This document shows, one piece after another, positions 25,981 to 34,711 of a stretch of DNA of 64,000 nt. The notes beneath the pieces are model-generated. The model worked only from the letters and a program-made list of their open reading frames with translations, had not been told where the DNA came from and searched no databases. Each line of letters opens with the position of its first letter. Position 1 is the stretch's first letter. The translations under genes were made by a program, and so were the position numbers. The stretch is from Brevibacterium antiquum (GTDB taxonomy: Bacteria; Actinomycetota; Actinomycetes; Actinomycetales; Brevibacteriaceae), in the NCBI RefSeq assembly GCF_016107655.1, contig NZ_JABASX010000007.1, positions 1 through 64,000 on the forward strand, written 5' to 3'.

Positions 25981-26577
25981 CTATTCGATGATCTCGCCGC
26001 TGATGATCTCGCCGCCACCATCCTCAGGTGGCCTGCGGTGTGGATCCTGGCGAATGGCCTCAGCGGTCTTGCGCAGACGCCAGCCGAGGGAGACCAAGGC
26101 GATGCCGACGATGACGATGAAGATCGCGAGCGTGAAGATCAGTGCGGTGACCCCGGACTCTGGGGCGAAGAGGAAGAAGCCGCCGAGGATGATGCCGACG
26201 ATTCCGATGATTGTCAGCAACCACCACATCCGCACACCGATCCGGCGAATGAACAGGGAGACGGTGACGGCGAGGAAGCTGAAGAAGATGATGGCGAACC
26301 CGGTCACGATGGCGACGAAGGACGCGAAGAACATGGGTGAGAGGAAGATGAGCGCGCCGAGGAGGACCAGCAGGACTGAGCGGGCAACCAAGCTCCCCGA
26401 GCGTTCGCCCTTCGGGGCGAGGACGAAGGAGGAGACGGCGATGACGGCCAGCCAGACAGCGAAGATCTGGACAACCACCTCGGCGCTGGTGCCGGGCCAC
26501 ACCATCATGAGGACACCCACGAGAAAGGCGATGACGCCGTTGACGATGACTGTTCTGCCGGTGCGCTTCAGGTCCAT
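25981..26577 (-). CDS. DUF308 (HdeD-like) membrane protein
   Basis: The 198-residue product has six helices arranged as three hairpins, with the WPG after the second helix (MMVWPGTSA) seen in HdeD/DUF308 proteins, and a hydrophilic tail. It follows the SPFH gene by 13 bases on the same strand, so they form an operon. HdeD relatives are linked to acid or envelope stress; the role here is unknown. Confidence 0.8.
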   Translation of the reverse strand: MDLKRTGRTVIVNGVIAFLVGVLMMVWPGTSAEVVVQIFAVWLAVIAVSSFVLAPKGERSGSLVARSVLLVLLGALIFLSPMFFASFVAIVTGFAIIFFSFLAVTVSLFIRRIGVRMWWLLTIIGIVGIILGGFFLFAPESGVTALIFTLAIFIVIVGIALVSLGWRLRKTAEAIRQDPHRRPPEDGGGEIISGEIIE

Positions 26578-26590
26578 GTCTCAAGCGTAG

Positions 26591-27589
26591 TCACTTGGTA
26601 TGGAAGCTCGCTGAGCGCGGCAGTTTGATCGCTGCGGGCAGGTGCATCGTCTCGTTCAGCCTCATCGAATCGGAGAGGGCACGGACCATCCCGCTGAGAT
26701 CGTCCAACGAATGTTCTGTGTCCTTGGCGTCCTTGGCCCCGAAGGTGGCGCTCAACGAGGCGTTCGCCACCGAGGAGGTGCTCTCGCTGCTCGACATCCC
26801 CGCGGGGACGTCCTCGGCTGAGGCCGTAGCCGCCTTCGGTGTGTTCCCCTCGAGGAAACGCAGAAGCTCGACCGGGAAGGGCAGAACCAGAGTCGAATTC
26901 TTCTCGGAGGCGACTTCGACGATCGTCTGGAGCAGACGCAGCTGCAGAGCTGCGGGCGTATCCGCCATCGCACTTGCGGCTTGAGCGAGCTTGTTCGAGG
27001 CCTGGAACTCACCGTCGGCGATGATCACGCGTGAACGACGCTCACGTTCGGCCTCTGCCTGGCGTGACATCGATCGCTTCATCGACTCCGGCAGGGCCAC
27101 GTCCTTGATCTCGACCCGGTCGATGTGGACACCCCAGTCGACGGCTGGGCTGTCGATCATGATGGCCAGACCCTGATTGAGCCGTTCCCGGTTCGTGAGC
27201 AGATCATCGAGTTCGCTCTGGCCGATGATCGAGCGCAGAGACGTCTGCGCCACCTGTCCGACGGCGAGCTGGTAGTTCTCGACATCGACGATGGCACGCC
27301 TGGGATCGACGACCTTGAAGTAGATGACCGCATCGACCCGGACGGTGACATTGTCACGGGTGATGCCTTCCTGAGCCGGGATCGGCATGGTGATGATCTG
27401 CAGGTTGACCTTTTCCAGCTTGTCCACGAATGGGATGATGGCCGTCATCCCGGGCCGCTTGGCTTCCTCGGTGACTCGACCCAGGCGGAACACGACACCG
27501 CGCTCGTACTGTTTGACGATCTTCAGGCTGTTTCCGAGGCCGATGGCACCGAGCGCGATCAGACCGAAGATGAGAATTAAGAAGAACAT
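26591..27589 (-). CDS. SPFH/stomatin-like membrane-anchored protein
   Basis: The 332-residue protein has one N-terminal membrane helix (residues 1-20) followed by a complete SPFH/band 7 domain: YERGVVFRLG, the RPGMTAIIPF segment, VRVDAVIYFKV and a coiled, charged stretch EAERERRSRVI near residue 190. The C-terminal 90 residues are Ser-rich and variable. Stomatin/HflK-type proteins scaffold membrane microdomains and proteases. It is transcribed ahead of the DUF308 gene. Confidence 0.88.
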   Translation of the reverse strand: MFFLILIFGLIALGAIGLGNSLKIVKQYERGVVFRLGRVTEEAKRPGMTAIIPFVDKLEKVNLQIITMPIPAQEGITRDNVTVRVDAVIYFKVVDPRRAIVDVENYQLAVGQVAQTSLRSIIGQSELDDLLTNRERLNQGLAIMIDSPAVDWGVHIDRVEIKDVALPESMKRSMSRQAEAERERRSRVIIADGEFQASNKLAQAASAMADTPAALQLRLLQTIVEVASEKNSTLVLPFPVELLRFLEGNTPKAATASAEDVPAGMSSSESTSSVANASLSATFGAKDAKDTEHSLDDLSGMVRALSDSMRLNETMHLPAAIKLPRSASFHTK

Positions 27590-27642
27590 CGAACCGCCTC
27601 CTCAGACGATTGCCTGTCCTTTCAGATTAACCCCGTTGCCGC

Positions 27643-27675
27643 AAAAAAGACCCGGCGCGGCGACAATGCCGAGCC
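27643..27675 (-). terminator. Intrinsic terminator after murI
   Basis: On the minus strand a GC-rich hairpin (core CGGC/GCCG, 27651-27675) is followed by TCTTTTTT. It lies 35 bases past the murI stop and is the clearest T-tract terminator in the window. Confidence 0.8.
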
Positions 27676-27709
27676 GACTCCCGGCCATGGTTCAAAGAGT
27701 CGCGGACCA

Positions 27710-28510
27710 TCAGGACGTTGCTGCCGCGATTCGCTCTCGCGCCAACAGTCGTTTTCCGGCGGGATAGGCATCAAGTGACTGGGGCAGGCGCACGAGTCGA
27801 CCGGAGGCATAGGTGGCGATGACCTCGCCGGTGTCGGGCTGATTCGGGCTGACGCCGTGGGCCTCGACTCCGATCCGGCGCAGGGTCTGCTTCGCCACCG
27901 GAATGGGGGAGTCGAAGAGTGTGATCGCACCGGCCCGGGCGGCCATGATCCGGTCGGCGACCAGGCCGTAGTGGGTGCACCCGAGCACGATGGTCTCCAT
28001 GCCGGGATCCATCTGGTTCAGGGCTGCATCGATCGCTGCATCGATCGTGGCGATGTCAGCCTCATTGATCGCCTCGGCGAGGCCCGGGCATGCCACCTTG
28101 GAGACGGTCACCTCGGCGGCGAAGGTGTCGATGAGGTTCTGCTGATAGGCGCTGCCCGTCGTGGCCGGGGTCGCCCAGATGGCGAAGTCCTGCCCGGTTC
28201 CGGCGGCCATCTTCACAGCCGGCACGGTGCCGATGACGGGAATGTCGGGTTCGTAGCGGGCGCGGACGGCCTCGAGGGCTTGGACGGAGGCGGTGTTGCA
28301 GGCGATGACGATCGCATCTGGCTCCCACTCGGCGATCACTGCTGCCGAGTTCAGGGCCCTGGCTTCAAGGGCTTCGGGGCTGAGGCTGCCGTAGGGGGTG
28401 AAGTCCGGGTCCATGGCCAGGATCAGATCCGCGTGCGGAGCCAGGTGGAACAGTGCATCGGCGGTGCCGAGCAGACCGAGTCCGGAATCGAGCAGACCGA
28501 TACGCGTCAT
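27710..28510 (-). CDS. murI: Glutamate racemase
   Basis: The 266-residue protein has both catalytic cysteines of cofactor-independent amino acid racemases: ACNTAS near residue 70 and GCTHYG near residue 185, each on one side of the active site, with DSGLGLLG near the N-terminus. It makes D-glutamate for peptidoglycan. The start overlaps the stop of the HAD gene (ATGA), so the two are translated together. It has its own terminator. Confidence 0.9.
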   Translation of the reverse strand: MTRIGLLDSGLGLLGTADALFHLAPHADLILAMDPDFTPYGSLSPEALEARALNSAAVIAEWEPDAIVIACNTASVQALEAVRARYEPDIPVIGTVPAVKMAAGTGQDFAIWATPATTGSAYQQNLIDTFAAEVTVSKVACPGLAEAINEADIATIDAAIDAALNQMDPGMETIVLGCTHYGLVADRIMAARAGAITLFDSPIPVAKQTLRRIGVEAHGVSPNQPDTGEVIATYASGRLVRLPQSLDAYPAGKRLLARERIAAATS

Positions 28511-29079
28511 GAATCCTCTTTCGGGTAGGCGAATTCCTTGATCTCCTTCAGATGCGCCTTCGTCAGGCCCTGCGCGAATTCAGGAGCAATGAGCTTGAGC
28601 CGGTTCGCCGGATAGTGTTCGACGAAGTAGTCGTGAGTGGCCGGTGCTGCGAGGTCGTCATCGATCCAGACGGCGCGACCGTGTTCATGCTCCGCGAGCC
28701 AGTCTTCCATCGCGCGGGCCTTCCACCACAAGTGCGGATCGTTGGCGTAGCGGTTGTGGGACTCATCGGGCATCTCAATGACCTCGAAGGAGTTGCGCAG
28801 ACCGAACTTCGGCTCCAGCTCCGTTTTGCACCGCTGAGACCAGGTGGAGAGCCACACGACGTCGACATCGTGGGTTTCGACGAGACGGTCGAAGAACGCG
28901 AGCACCGCAGGCTTGTAGTGCAGTTCGTAGTGCCAGGCCTGCATCTTCTTGCGCCCCTCGGTCATGATGCGCAGTTTGGGCACCGGGTACGAGTTGAGCA
29001 CTCCGTCGACGTCGAGGAAGACAGTGACATGCCGTGCCTGCCGACGTGCTGATGTCGGCGAAGGGGATGCAGCTGCCAT
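28507..29079 (-). CDS. HAD-like phosphatase domain protein
   Basis: The 190-residue protein begins its HAD domain with FLDVDGVLNS (residues 21-30; Asp23 would be the nucleophile) and has WLSTWS (motif II) and VWIDDDLA (motif IV). Proteins of this type are annotated as HAD domains related to RNA-repair or uncharacterised phosphatases. ATG 29079 is preceded by GGAAGGAACA, which decides the start over a much longer reading. It is coupled to murI. Confidence 0.8.
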   Translation of the reverse strand: MAAASPSPTSARRQARHVTVFLDVDGVLNSYPVPKLRIMTEGRKKMQAWHYELHYKPAVLAFFDRLVETHDVDVVWLSTWSQRCKTELEPKFGLRNSFEVIEMPDESHNRYANDPHLWWKARAMEDWLAEHEHGRAVWIDDDLAAPATHDYFVEHYPANRLKLIAPEFAQGLTKAHLKEIKEFAYPKEDS

Positions 29080-29194
29080 TGTTCCTTCCTGGGGGAGTCT
29101 CGTACCGGCTAGTCTGAGAACAGACGGCGTCGGCCTGGGACGGGCCGATGAGTTCTTAGAATACCGCTCGAAACTGAAGAAGGCCGAGCATCCT

Positions 29195-29917
29195 ATGTAC
29201 ACGGAGATGCGCATCCCCACGCTCCGCGCTTCGCTGTGGACGTCGACCCCCGATGCCCACCCGCCATCGGCCCTCGCCGAGGTAGCTGTGAGCGTCCCGT
29301 CCGAGCCTTCCCTCATCGTGCCCGACGGCTGCATGGATCTCATCGTCATCGATTCCCGCGTCGTCGTCGCCGGAGCAGACTCCACCGCACGAACCTTCCG
29401 TTCTGCGTCGACGAGTGGTGCGGCCCAGCCGGTCGTGGGGCTGCGCTTCGACCCCGGAGTTCTCCCGCAGCTGCTGGCCACCTCGGCGGCCGAGCTCGCC
29501 GACAGGGTGACCCCTCTCGATGCTGTGGTGACTGCAGGCAGTCGCACGACCGTCCCCGAACTCGGACCTGGTGTCGGGCAGAGGCAGCTGGTGAACATCG
29601 CCGAGATGCTGACGGCTCGGGCCGACATCGATTCGACGCCGCTTGAGTTGGCGGGTCTGCTCGGTGTGCGTGAGGAATCACCGGCGCCGGACATCGCCGA
29701 GGTGGCCGCACAGTTCGCATACTCACCCAGGCAGCTGCGGAGGCTGTCCGCTGCATGGTTCGGCTACGGACCCAAACACCTGTCGAAGGTCCTGCGCTGG
29801 CAGGCCGCGCGGGCACTCATCGACGCAGGTTCCACCCGCACAGCGGCCGCAACGGCAGCCGGCTACGCCGATGCGGCCCATCTGTGGAGAGACGAGAAGT
29901 CACTGCTGGGCCGATGA
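29195..29917 (+). CDS. AraC-family regulator with DUF6597-like N-terminal domain
   Basis: The 240-residue protein has an N-terminal sensory domain with VPDGCMDLIV (near residue 44-53) and GLRFDPG, the pattern of AraC relatives with a DUF6597 domain, then a C-terminal helix-turn-helix (FAYSPRQLRRL ... GYADAAHLWRDEK). The final helix ends just inside the domain. ATG 29195 is chosen; no good ribosome site is seen. Its 3-prime end overlaps the convergent VOC gene by 18 bases, and it may control it. Confidence 0.8.
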   Translation: MYTEMRIPTLRASLWTSTPDAHPPSALAEVAVSVPSEPSLIVPDGCMDLIVIDSRVVVAGADSTARTFRSASTSGAAQPVVGLRFDPGVLPQLLATSAAELADRVTPLDAVVTAGSRTTVPELGPGVGQRQLVNIAEMLTARADIDSTPLELAGLLGVREESPAPDIAEVAAQFAYSPRQLRRLSAAWFGYGPKHLSKVLRWQAARALIDAGSTRTAAATAAGYADAAHLWRDEKSLLGR

Positions 29918-30316
29918 GTCCAGCGCTGCGAAGAGGTCGACATAGTTGTCGTCGGGATCGGAGATCACGGCGTACCGCTGACCCCAGAACGCATCCCACG
30001 GTTCGTGGACGACTCCCGCCACGGAATCTGAACCGGCACCACCGACAGTGAGCTGGGTAAATGTCGCATCAACCGCCTCGGCGGTGGTGCAGTCGAAGGC
30101 CAGGGACATCGTGTGGCCACCGGTCGGCCAGGTCCATTCGGGATCGATGCTGAGCATGACCGCCTCGGTGTCGAGGAGCAGGCGGAGGCTGCCCGAGGAG
30201 AACTCCGTGTGCGGAGCATCCGCGCCGCCGTCGACTAAGTCGAGGCCGAGCGAGGAGTAGAACTGCACTGCTGCGGACATGTCTGCGGTGATGATTGAGA
30301 TCGCGTCGAGTTTCAT
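29900..30316 (-). CDS. VOC-family protein (glyoxalase-like)
   Basis: This 138-residue single-chain VOC protein has the two beta-alpha-beta modules and a C-terminal metal-site-like stretch (VISDPDDNYVDLF). The first module carries no His at the usual place (KLDAISII), so metal binding may be lost and a binding or resistance role is possible. TAGCCT lies exactly six bases before the ATG (leaderless). It is convergent with the AraC gene. Confidence 0.75.
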   Translation of the reverse strand: MKLDAISIITADMSAAVQFYSSLGLDLVDGGADAPHTEFSSGSLRLLLDTEAVMLSIDPEWTWPTGGHTMSLAFDCTTAEAVDATFTQLTVGGAGSDSVAGVVHEPWDAFWGQRYAVISDPDDNYVDLFAALDSSAQQ

Positions 30317-30446
30317 GTTCCCAGGCTATGGGCACGAGGTCCGATCGGGCATGAACAGAACGGCCATCTTCCCGCAGAGGCACCATTCCTCCGATAACGT
30401 GACTCCTGCGACCAAACGCAATCACGCATCACGGGAGGAGCGAGTT

Positions 30447-31130
30447 GTGGGACACGATGGCGTTCTCACCAGTTCGCAGATCTTCGACGCTGACGTCGAG
30501 GACTGGCGGCAGTTGGCAGGGCCGATCAGGTCCAGGTTCAGAACCGACGAATTCGGCCGAGGTCTTGCCTTCGTCAACGCGATCGGGAAGGCAGCAGAAC
30601 TGTCGAGCCATGCCCCCGACATCACTCTCACGAAGACCGGTGTCACCGTGACTGTGGGCAGTCACGAGGTCGGCGGCGTGACCGACCGGGATATCACTCT
30701 CGCTCGAAAGATCAGCACGATCGCCGCTGAAGCGGGTCTGACTGCTGACACCGCAAGCCTGATGCAGGCCGAATTCGCTCTCGACACGAATTCAAGTGAT
30801 CGAGTGTCTGATTTCTACGCGGCACTCCTCGGCGGTGAACCTGCGGGAGTGCATGCGGGTGGTGATCTCGTCGATCCAACTGGTCAGATGAATACGCTGC
30901 TGTGGTGGCAGAAGCCACGAGACGATAGCCAGTTCCCTCTGCCGGAGTCAGCCGTCCCGCAGAGTTGGCATCTCGATGTCTGGGTGAGCCATGACGAGGC
31001 CGAAGAGCGGATTGCTGCAGCTCTCGCTGCGGGCGGCCACCTCGTCAGCGACACAGCTGCTCCGTCCTATTGGGTTCTCGAGGATCCCGACGGCAACCGA
31101 GCCTGCATCTGCGCGCCGATGGTCCACTGA
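30447..31130 (+). CDS. Fusion of pterin-4a-carbinolamine dehydratase-like and VOC domains
   Basis: Residues 1-95 match the PCD/DCoH fold: SSHAPDITLTKTGVTVTV and the GGVTDRDITLAR helix, with the family His retained. Residues 105-227 form a VOC domain ending VLEDPDGNRACI. PCD recycles the pterin cofactor of aromatic hydroxylases; PCD-VOC fusions are known in actinobacteria but their role is not settled. GTG 30447 has GGGAGG eight bases upstream, which decides the start. It ends four bases before the convergent thioesterase. Confidence 0.75.
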   Translation: MGHDGVLTSSQIFDADVEDWRQLAGPIRSRFRTDEFGRGLAFVNAIGKAAELSSHAPDITLTKTGVTVTVGSHEVGGVTDRDITLARKISTIAAEAGLTADTASLMQAEFALDTNSSDRVSDFYAALLGGEPAGVHAGGDLVDPTGQMNTLLWWQKPRDDSQFPLPESAVPQSWHLDVWVSHDEAEERIAAALAAGGHLVSDTAAPSYWVLEDPDGNRACICAPMVH

Positions 31131-31134
31131 GTAA

Positions 31135-31536
31135 TCAGTCGGTTTCGGCGAGGTATTCTCCGAGGATGCTGCGGATGCCCTCGGGGATCGGCGAGGGCTT
31201 GCCGGTCTCCCGGTCGATGTGGACGAGGACGACGTCGGAGTTGAACACCTTCTGGCCGCTCTGGTCACCGCGGGTGTGGACGGTGAAGGAGGAGTTGCCG
31301 ATCCTCTTGATGGTCACCGTCATTGTGAGTTCGGGGCCGTACATGACGGGGAGCAGGTAGTCGATCGACTGGTTGGCGACGAGCATGCCACCGCCGGTCA
31401 AACTCCCAGCCTTGGCCTCGTGGAGCCACCTGATGCGGCCTTCCTCGATGAGGGTGATCATGCGCGCGTTGTTCACGTGGCCGAGCATGTCCTGATCGGA
31501 CCAGCGTACCTCTGGGGAATACTCGAATGTCTTCAC
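31135..31536 (-). CDS. Acyl-CoA thioesterase, hotdog fold (YbgC/FadM type)
   Basis: The 133-residue protein has the 4HBT motif VRWSDQDMLGHVNNA, with the catalytic Asp at residue 15 region, and a single hotdog domain. Members hydrolyse short- or medium-chain acyl-CoA. GTG 31536 is chosen because GAAAGG lies six bases ahead of it; a TTG two codons further is too close to that site. It is convergent with the PCD-VOC gene and divergent from the AMACR-type gene. Confidence 0.85.
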   Translation of the reverse strand: MKTFEYSPEVRWSDQDMLGHVNNARMITLIEEGRIRWLHEAKAGSLTGGGMLVANQSIDYLLPVMYGPELTMTVTIKRIGNSSFTVHTRGDQSGQKVFNSDVVLVHIDRETGKPSPIPEGIRSILGEYLAETD

Positions 31537-31714
31537 GGACAACCTTTCGACTCATCTGCGTCGGAGGCTCTCCACCTCCGACTATGGGACGTTACCAGGG
31601 TGACCAGACGGTCCTGATCACCGGGATCTCTTATCGTCGGGTGCGGCCCTGCTGTTTCTTCGGTCCTGATCGATCGTTCTATAGTGAAGCAGGTTTGATC
31701 AACGAAAGGAAATC

Positions 31715-32881
31715 ATGGCAGTGCTCAAAGGCGTGCGTGTTCTCGACCTCGGCGGAATCGGCCCCGGCCCCTTCGCCTCAATGATGTTGGCAGATATGGG
31801 CGCCGAGGTGATTCGCCTTGATCCGCCGAAGACAGCCGGCCAGCCCATGAACCCTGTTCTCGACCGTGGCAAGAGGTCGATGACCGCAGACTTCAAGTCC
31901 GAAGCCGGCATCGACCTCGCCCGGTCCCTGGCTGCGAAGTCCGACATCGTCATCGAAGGCTTCCGCCCAGGCGCAGCGGAACGCTTGGGCCTGGGCCCTG
32001 ACGATCTCCACGCGTTCAATCCTGCCCTCGTCTACGGCCGCATCACCGGCTACGGACAGGACGGGCCGAAGTCGCAGAAGGCAGGCCACGACCTGGGCTA
32101 CATCGCTTCGTCCGGACTGCTCAACCAGCTCGGTCGCGCCGATGGGCCGCCGCAGTTCCCCGCAAACCTCATCGGCGATTTCGGTGGGGGCGGCATGCTC
32201 CTCGTCGTCGGCGTTCTCGGCGCACTCACCAGTGCCCGCACCACCGGCATCGGCACCGTCGTCGACACGGCCATGATCGACGGCGCGAATCTCCTGTATT
32301 CGATGATGCACGGCTTCTCCGAGATCGGCATGTGGCGTCACGACGCACGCGGGCGCAACCTCCTGGATTCCGGAGCACCGTTCTACGATGTCTATCCCAC
32401 CGCCGATGACAGGTACGTGTCCGTTGCCTGCATCGAACCGGCCTTCTTCGCCGAATTCGTGCGCACTCTCGACATCGAGGACCGCCTGCCCGAACCGCTG
32501 AGCGAGATCAACCATTGGCAGCCGAAGCACTGGCCCCTCATGCGGCCAGTCTTCGCCGAGGCGCTCGCCTCACACACCTTGGCCGAACTCGAAGAGCTCT
32601 TCACCGGTCGCGATGCCTGCGTCGAACCGGTCCGCACCATGGCCGAGGCGAAGACCGATCCTCATAACCAGCACCGCGGACTCTTCTACACCGATGAGGC
32701 CGGAATCGAGCAGCCCAGACCGGCACCGAGGTTCGGCCCGGCAGCTGCCCCCACCTCAACTGGTGCGGCCAGTGCAGATGGCGCGGCAACTTCAGACGGC
32801 ATGGCCGGTGCAGGCCAACCTCGGCAGGCGCCGGTCATCGGCGCCGACACCGACGCGGTGATCGCCGAATTGGGACTGTGA
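31715..32881 (+). CDS. Alpha-methylacyl-CoA racemase / class III CoA-transferase family
   Basis: The 388-residue enzyme has the CaiB/BaiF fold. His125 (in AGHDLGY) and Asp155 (in IGDFGGGG) occupy the positions of the two catalytic acids of mycobacterial alpha-methylacyl-CoA racemase, and HNQHRGLF near residue 315 also fits that clade, so racemase is favoured over CoA transfer. It would epimerise 2-methyl-branched acyl-CoA so that it can enter beta-oxidation. The C-terminus has an Ala/Thr-rich, low-complexity stretch near 345-370. AAAGGA precedes the ATG. Confidence 0.85.
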   Translation: MAVLKGVRVLDLGGIGPGPFASMMLADMGAEVIRLDPPKTAGQPMNPVLDRGKRSMTADFKSEAGIDLARSLAAKSDIVIEGFRPGAAERLGLGPDDLHAFNPALVYGRITGYGQDGPKSQKAGHDLGYIASSGLLNQLGRADGPPQFPANLIGDFGGGGMLLVVGVLGALTSARTTGIGTVVDTAMIDGANLLYSMMHGFSEIGMWRHDARGRNLLDSGAPFYDVYPTADDRYVSVACIEPAFFAEFVRTLDIEDRLPEPLSEINHWQPKHWPLMRPVFAEALASHTLAELEELFTGRDACVEPVRTMAEAKTDPHNQHRGLFYTDEAGIEQPRPAPRFGPAAAPTSTGAASADGAATSDGMAGAGQPRQAPVIGADTDAVIAELGL

Positions 32882-32900
32882 ACGAGCTCAGGGGCTGAGG

Positions 32901-33923
32901 TCAGCCGCGCCGGTTCCTGATCTCCTCGTTGACCGCGCCGATGACCTCGTGGAGGTCTCCGATGATCGCGTAGTCGGCACGCTGGACCATCGTCGACTCC
33001 TCATCGGTGTTGATCGCGATGAGCGTCTTCGCACCCTCGATGCCGGCCATGTGCTGGATTGCGCCTGAGATCCCACAGGCAATGTAGACATCGGGTGTGA
33101 TCCGACTGCCGGTCTGACCGACCTGCTCTGAATGCGGTCGCCAGCCCAGACCCGTGACCACACGAGAGACACCCAGTGCCCCGCCGAGGTGGTCGACGAG
33201 CTCGAGGACCTCGCCGAATCCGTTCTCCGAGCCGACCCCGCGACCAGCACCGACGACGGCGCGGGCCTGGGTCAGGCCCGAGGTGTCATTGTCAGCGTCG
33301 GTCTCGACCTCGGTGCGAACAACGCGGGTGCGCAGATCCTCGGCCGCCGATTCGGGGGAGTGGGTGAGGATCTCCGGTGTCGTCGGTGTTGTCTCTTCGG
33401 GATTGCAGGCGTGACCGGCCAGGGTGAGAACCTGCAGGTCACCGCCGAGCTGAAGACGTTCGAACGCGGCCCCGCCGAGCACCTGCCGCAGCAGTCCCTC
33501 CTCATCGGCGGCCACGACATTGGCCGCCATCCTCTCCCCGGTTCTCACAGCCACATGGGTCATGAGCTCCATGCCCCGCGGCGTTCCCGAGGCCAGAACC
33601 GCCCCGGTCTCCGGCGCGATGTCGACCAGGGCCTGCGCCCAAGCTGTGGCCGAATACGCCTCGAGATCAGCAGACTCGAGGTGGTGGATCCGACTCACGC
33701 CGAGGCGGCTTAACTCTCCGACGGCCTCCTCGCTCAGCGGCCCCACCACGACAGCCTCCGTACTACCCGACGGCGGCGCAGCCACCTCGCGCGAGGTATC
33801 AGGGGCGCCGTCGGGTAGTTGTTGGAGGAGGGCTGAGGCGTTCGTGCGGGCGAAGGTGAGCGCCTCGGCGGAGGTCAGCGCCACCTGACCGCTCTCATCG
33901 GTTTCGACGAATACGAGAGTCAT
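32901..33923 (-). CDS. etfA: Electron transfer flavoprotein alpha subunit
   Basis: The 340-residue subunit ends with the FAD-binding segment of EtfA (CGISGAIQH, then a TD/SADY stretch). It accepts electrons with EtfB from dehydrogenases, here most likely the dimethylglycine-type dehydrogenase encoded two genes upstream, and passes them to an ETF-quinone reductase. It overlaps etfB by four bases. An N-terminal linker (about residues 35-55) is Pro/Ala-rich and is encoded by a region with a 13-bp inverted repeat. Confidence 0.9.
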   Translation of the reverse strand: MTLVFVETDESGQVALTSAEALTFARTNASALLQQLPDGAPDTSREVAAPPSGSTEAVVVGPLSEEAVGELSRLGVSRIHHLESADLEAYSATAWAQALVDIAPETGAVLASGTPRGMELMTHVAVRTGERMAANVVAADEEGLLRQVLGGAAFERLQLGGDLQVLTLAGHACNPEETTPTTPEILTHSPESAAEDLRTRVVRTEVETDADNDTSGLTQARAVVGAGRGVGSENGFGEVLELVDHLGGALGVSRVVTGLGWRPHSEQVGQTGSRITPDVYIACGISGAIQHMAGIEGAKTLIAINTDEESTMVQRADYAIIGDLHEVIGAVNEEIRNRRG

Positions 33924-34708
33924 GACCTGATCACTCCGATCTCTTCCAGAACGTCGACCAGGGCCCCAGCTGCTTCCGGGCCCTCGCCGAGGATGGTGAC
34001 TTCATTCGCTGTGTCCGGTGGCAGCTCGAGGCCGATGCGCGGATTTCCGGCACCCGGTTCGGGTGCCGCATATTCGGCGATGCGAGCCTTCTTCGCCTTC
34101 ATCCGTCCGGTGATCGAGGGATAGCGCGGGTCGACGCCGCCCTCTTGGACTGCGATGACGGCCGGCAGCTCGAGCGAGAAGATCTCCGTTCCGGCCGGCC
34201 CGATCCCGTGGGCTTCGATCGCTCCCGGTCCGCCAGAGCCGCTGGTCGCGCTCAGCGTCTGGATCCCCGTCAGCACCGGGTATTCGAGGTCGTAGGCCAG
34301 GCGGATGGGAACCTGGAAGTCGCCGGTGTCGGCGGCATCATTGCCCAGCAGCACAAGATCGAAACTCTGGCCCCCTTCGGCGCGGTCGCGGATGACGTCG
34401 CCGATGACCTGGGCGATGTCCTCGGGCCCGAACGCACCCGGATCCTCGGTTTCGATGAGGATTCCGTCGTTGGCGCCCACGCCCACGGCCGCGCGCAGCT
34501 GTTCGACCGCCTCGGCGGGGCCCAAGGTCAGTACCGTGACCTTGCCGCCGGTGGCTGCGGCCGTCTGGATGGCCAGCTCCACCGCGCATTCCTCATGCGC
34601 CGAGGTGGTGTGGCCCAGGCCGGAGTCGTCGATGTCCGTGCCTGAGGCGTCGAGCGTGATCTGGCCAGAGATGTCGGGGATGCGTTTGATGCAGACGAGG
34701 ATGTCCAT
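33920..34708 (-). CDS. etfB: Electron transfer flavoprotein beta subunit
   Basis: The 262-residue EtfB protein shows CIKRIPD at the N-terminus, a GVGANDGILIET-type AMP-binding loop (residues 75-87) and GRMKAKKARI near the C-terminal third. It forms the heterodimer with EtfA. The AGGAGG ribosome site lies inside the last codons of the upstream dehydrogenase gene, with three bases between its stop and this start, so the operon order is dehydrogenase, etfB, etfA. Confidence 0.92.
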   Translation of the reverse strand: MDILVCIKRIPDISGQITLDASGTDIDDSGLGHTTSAHEECAVELAIQTAAATGGKVTVLTLGPAEAVEQLRAAVGVGANDGILIETEDPGAFGPEDIAQVIGDVIRDRAEGGQSFDLVLLGNDAADTGDFQVPIRLAYDLEYPVLTGIQTLSATSGSGGPGAIEAHGIGPAGTEIFSLELPAVIAVQEGGVDPRYPSITGRMKAKKARIAEYAAPEPGAGNPRIGLELPPDTANEVTILGEGPEAAGALVDVLEEIGVIRS

Positions 34709-34711
34709 CGT

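Noticed and set aside
33785..33796. CCTCGCGCGAGG as a restriction or methylation hotspot
   Set aside because: Short GC palindromes occur by chance in this composition; only the larger repeat is reported.
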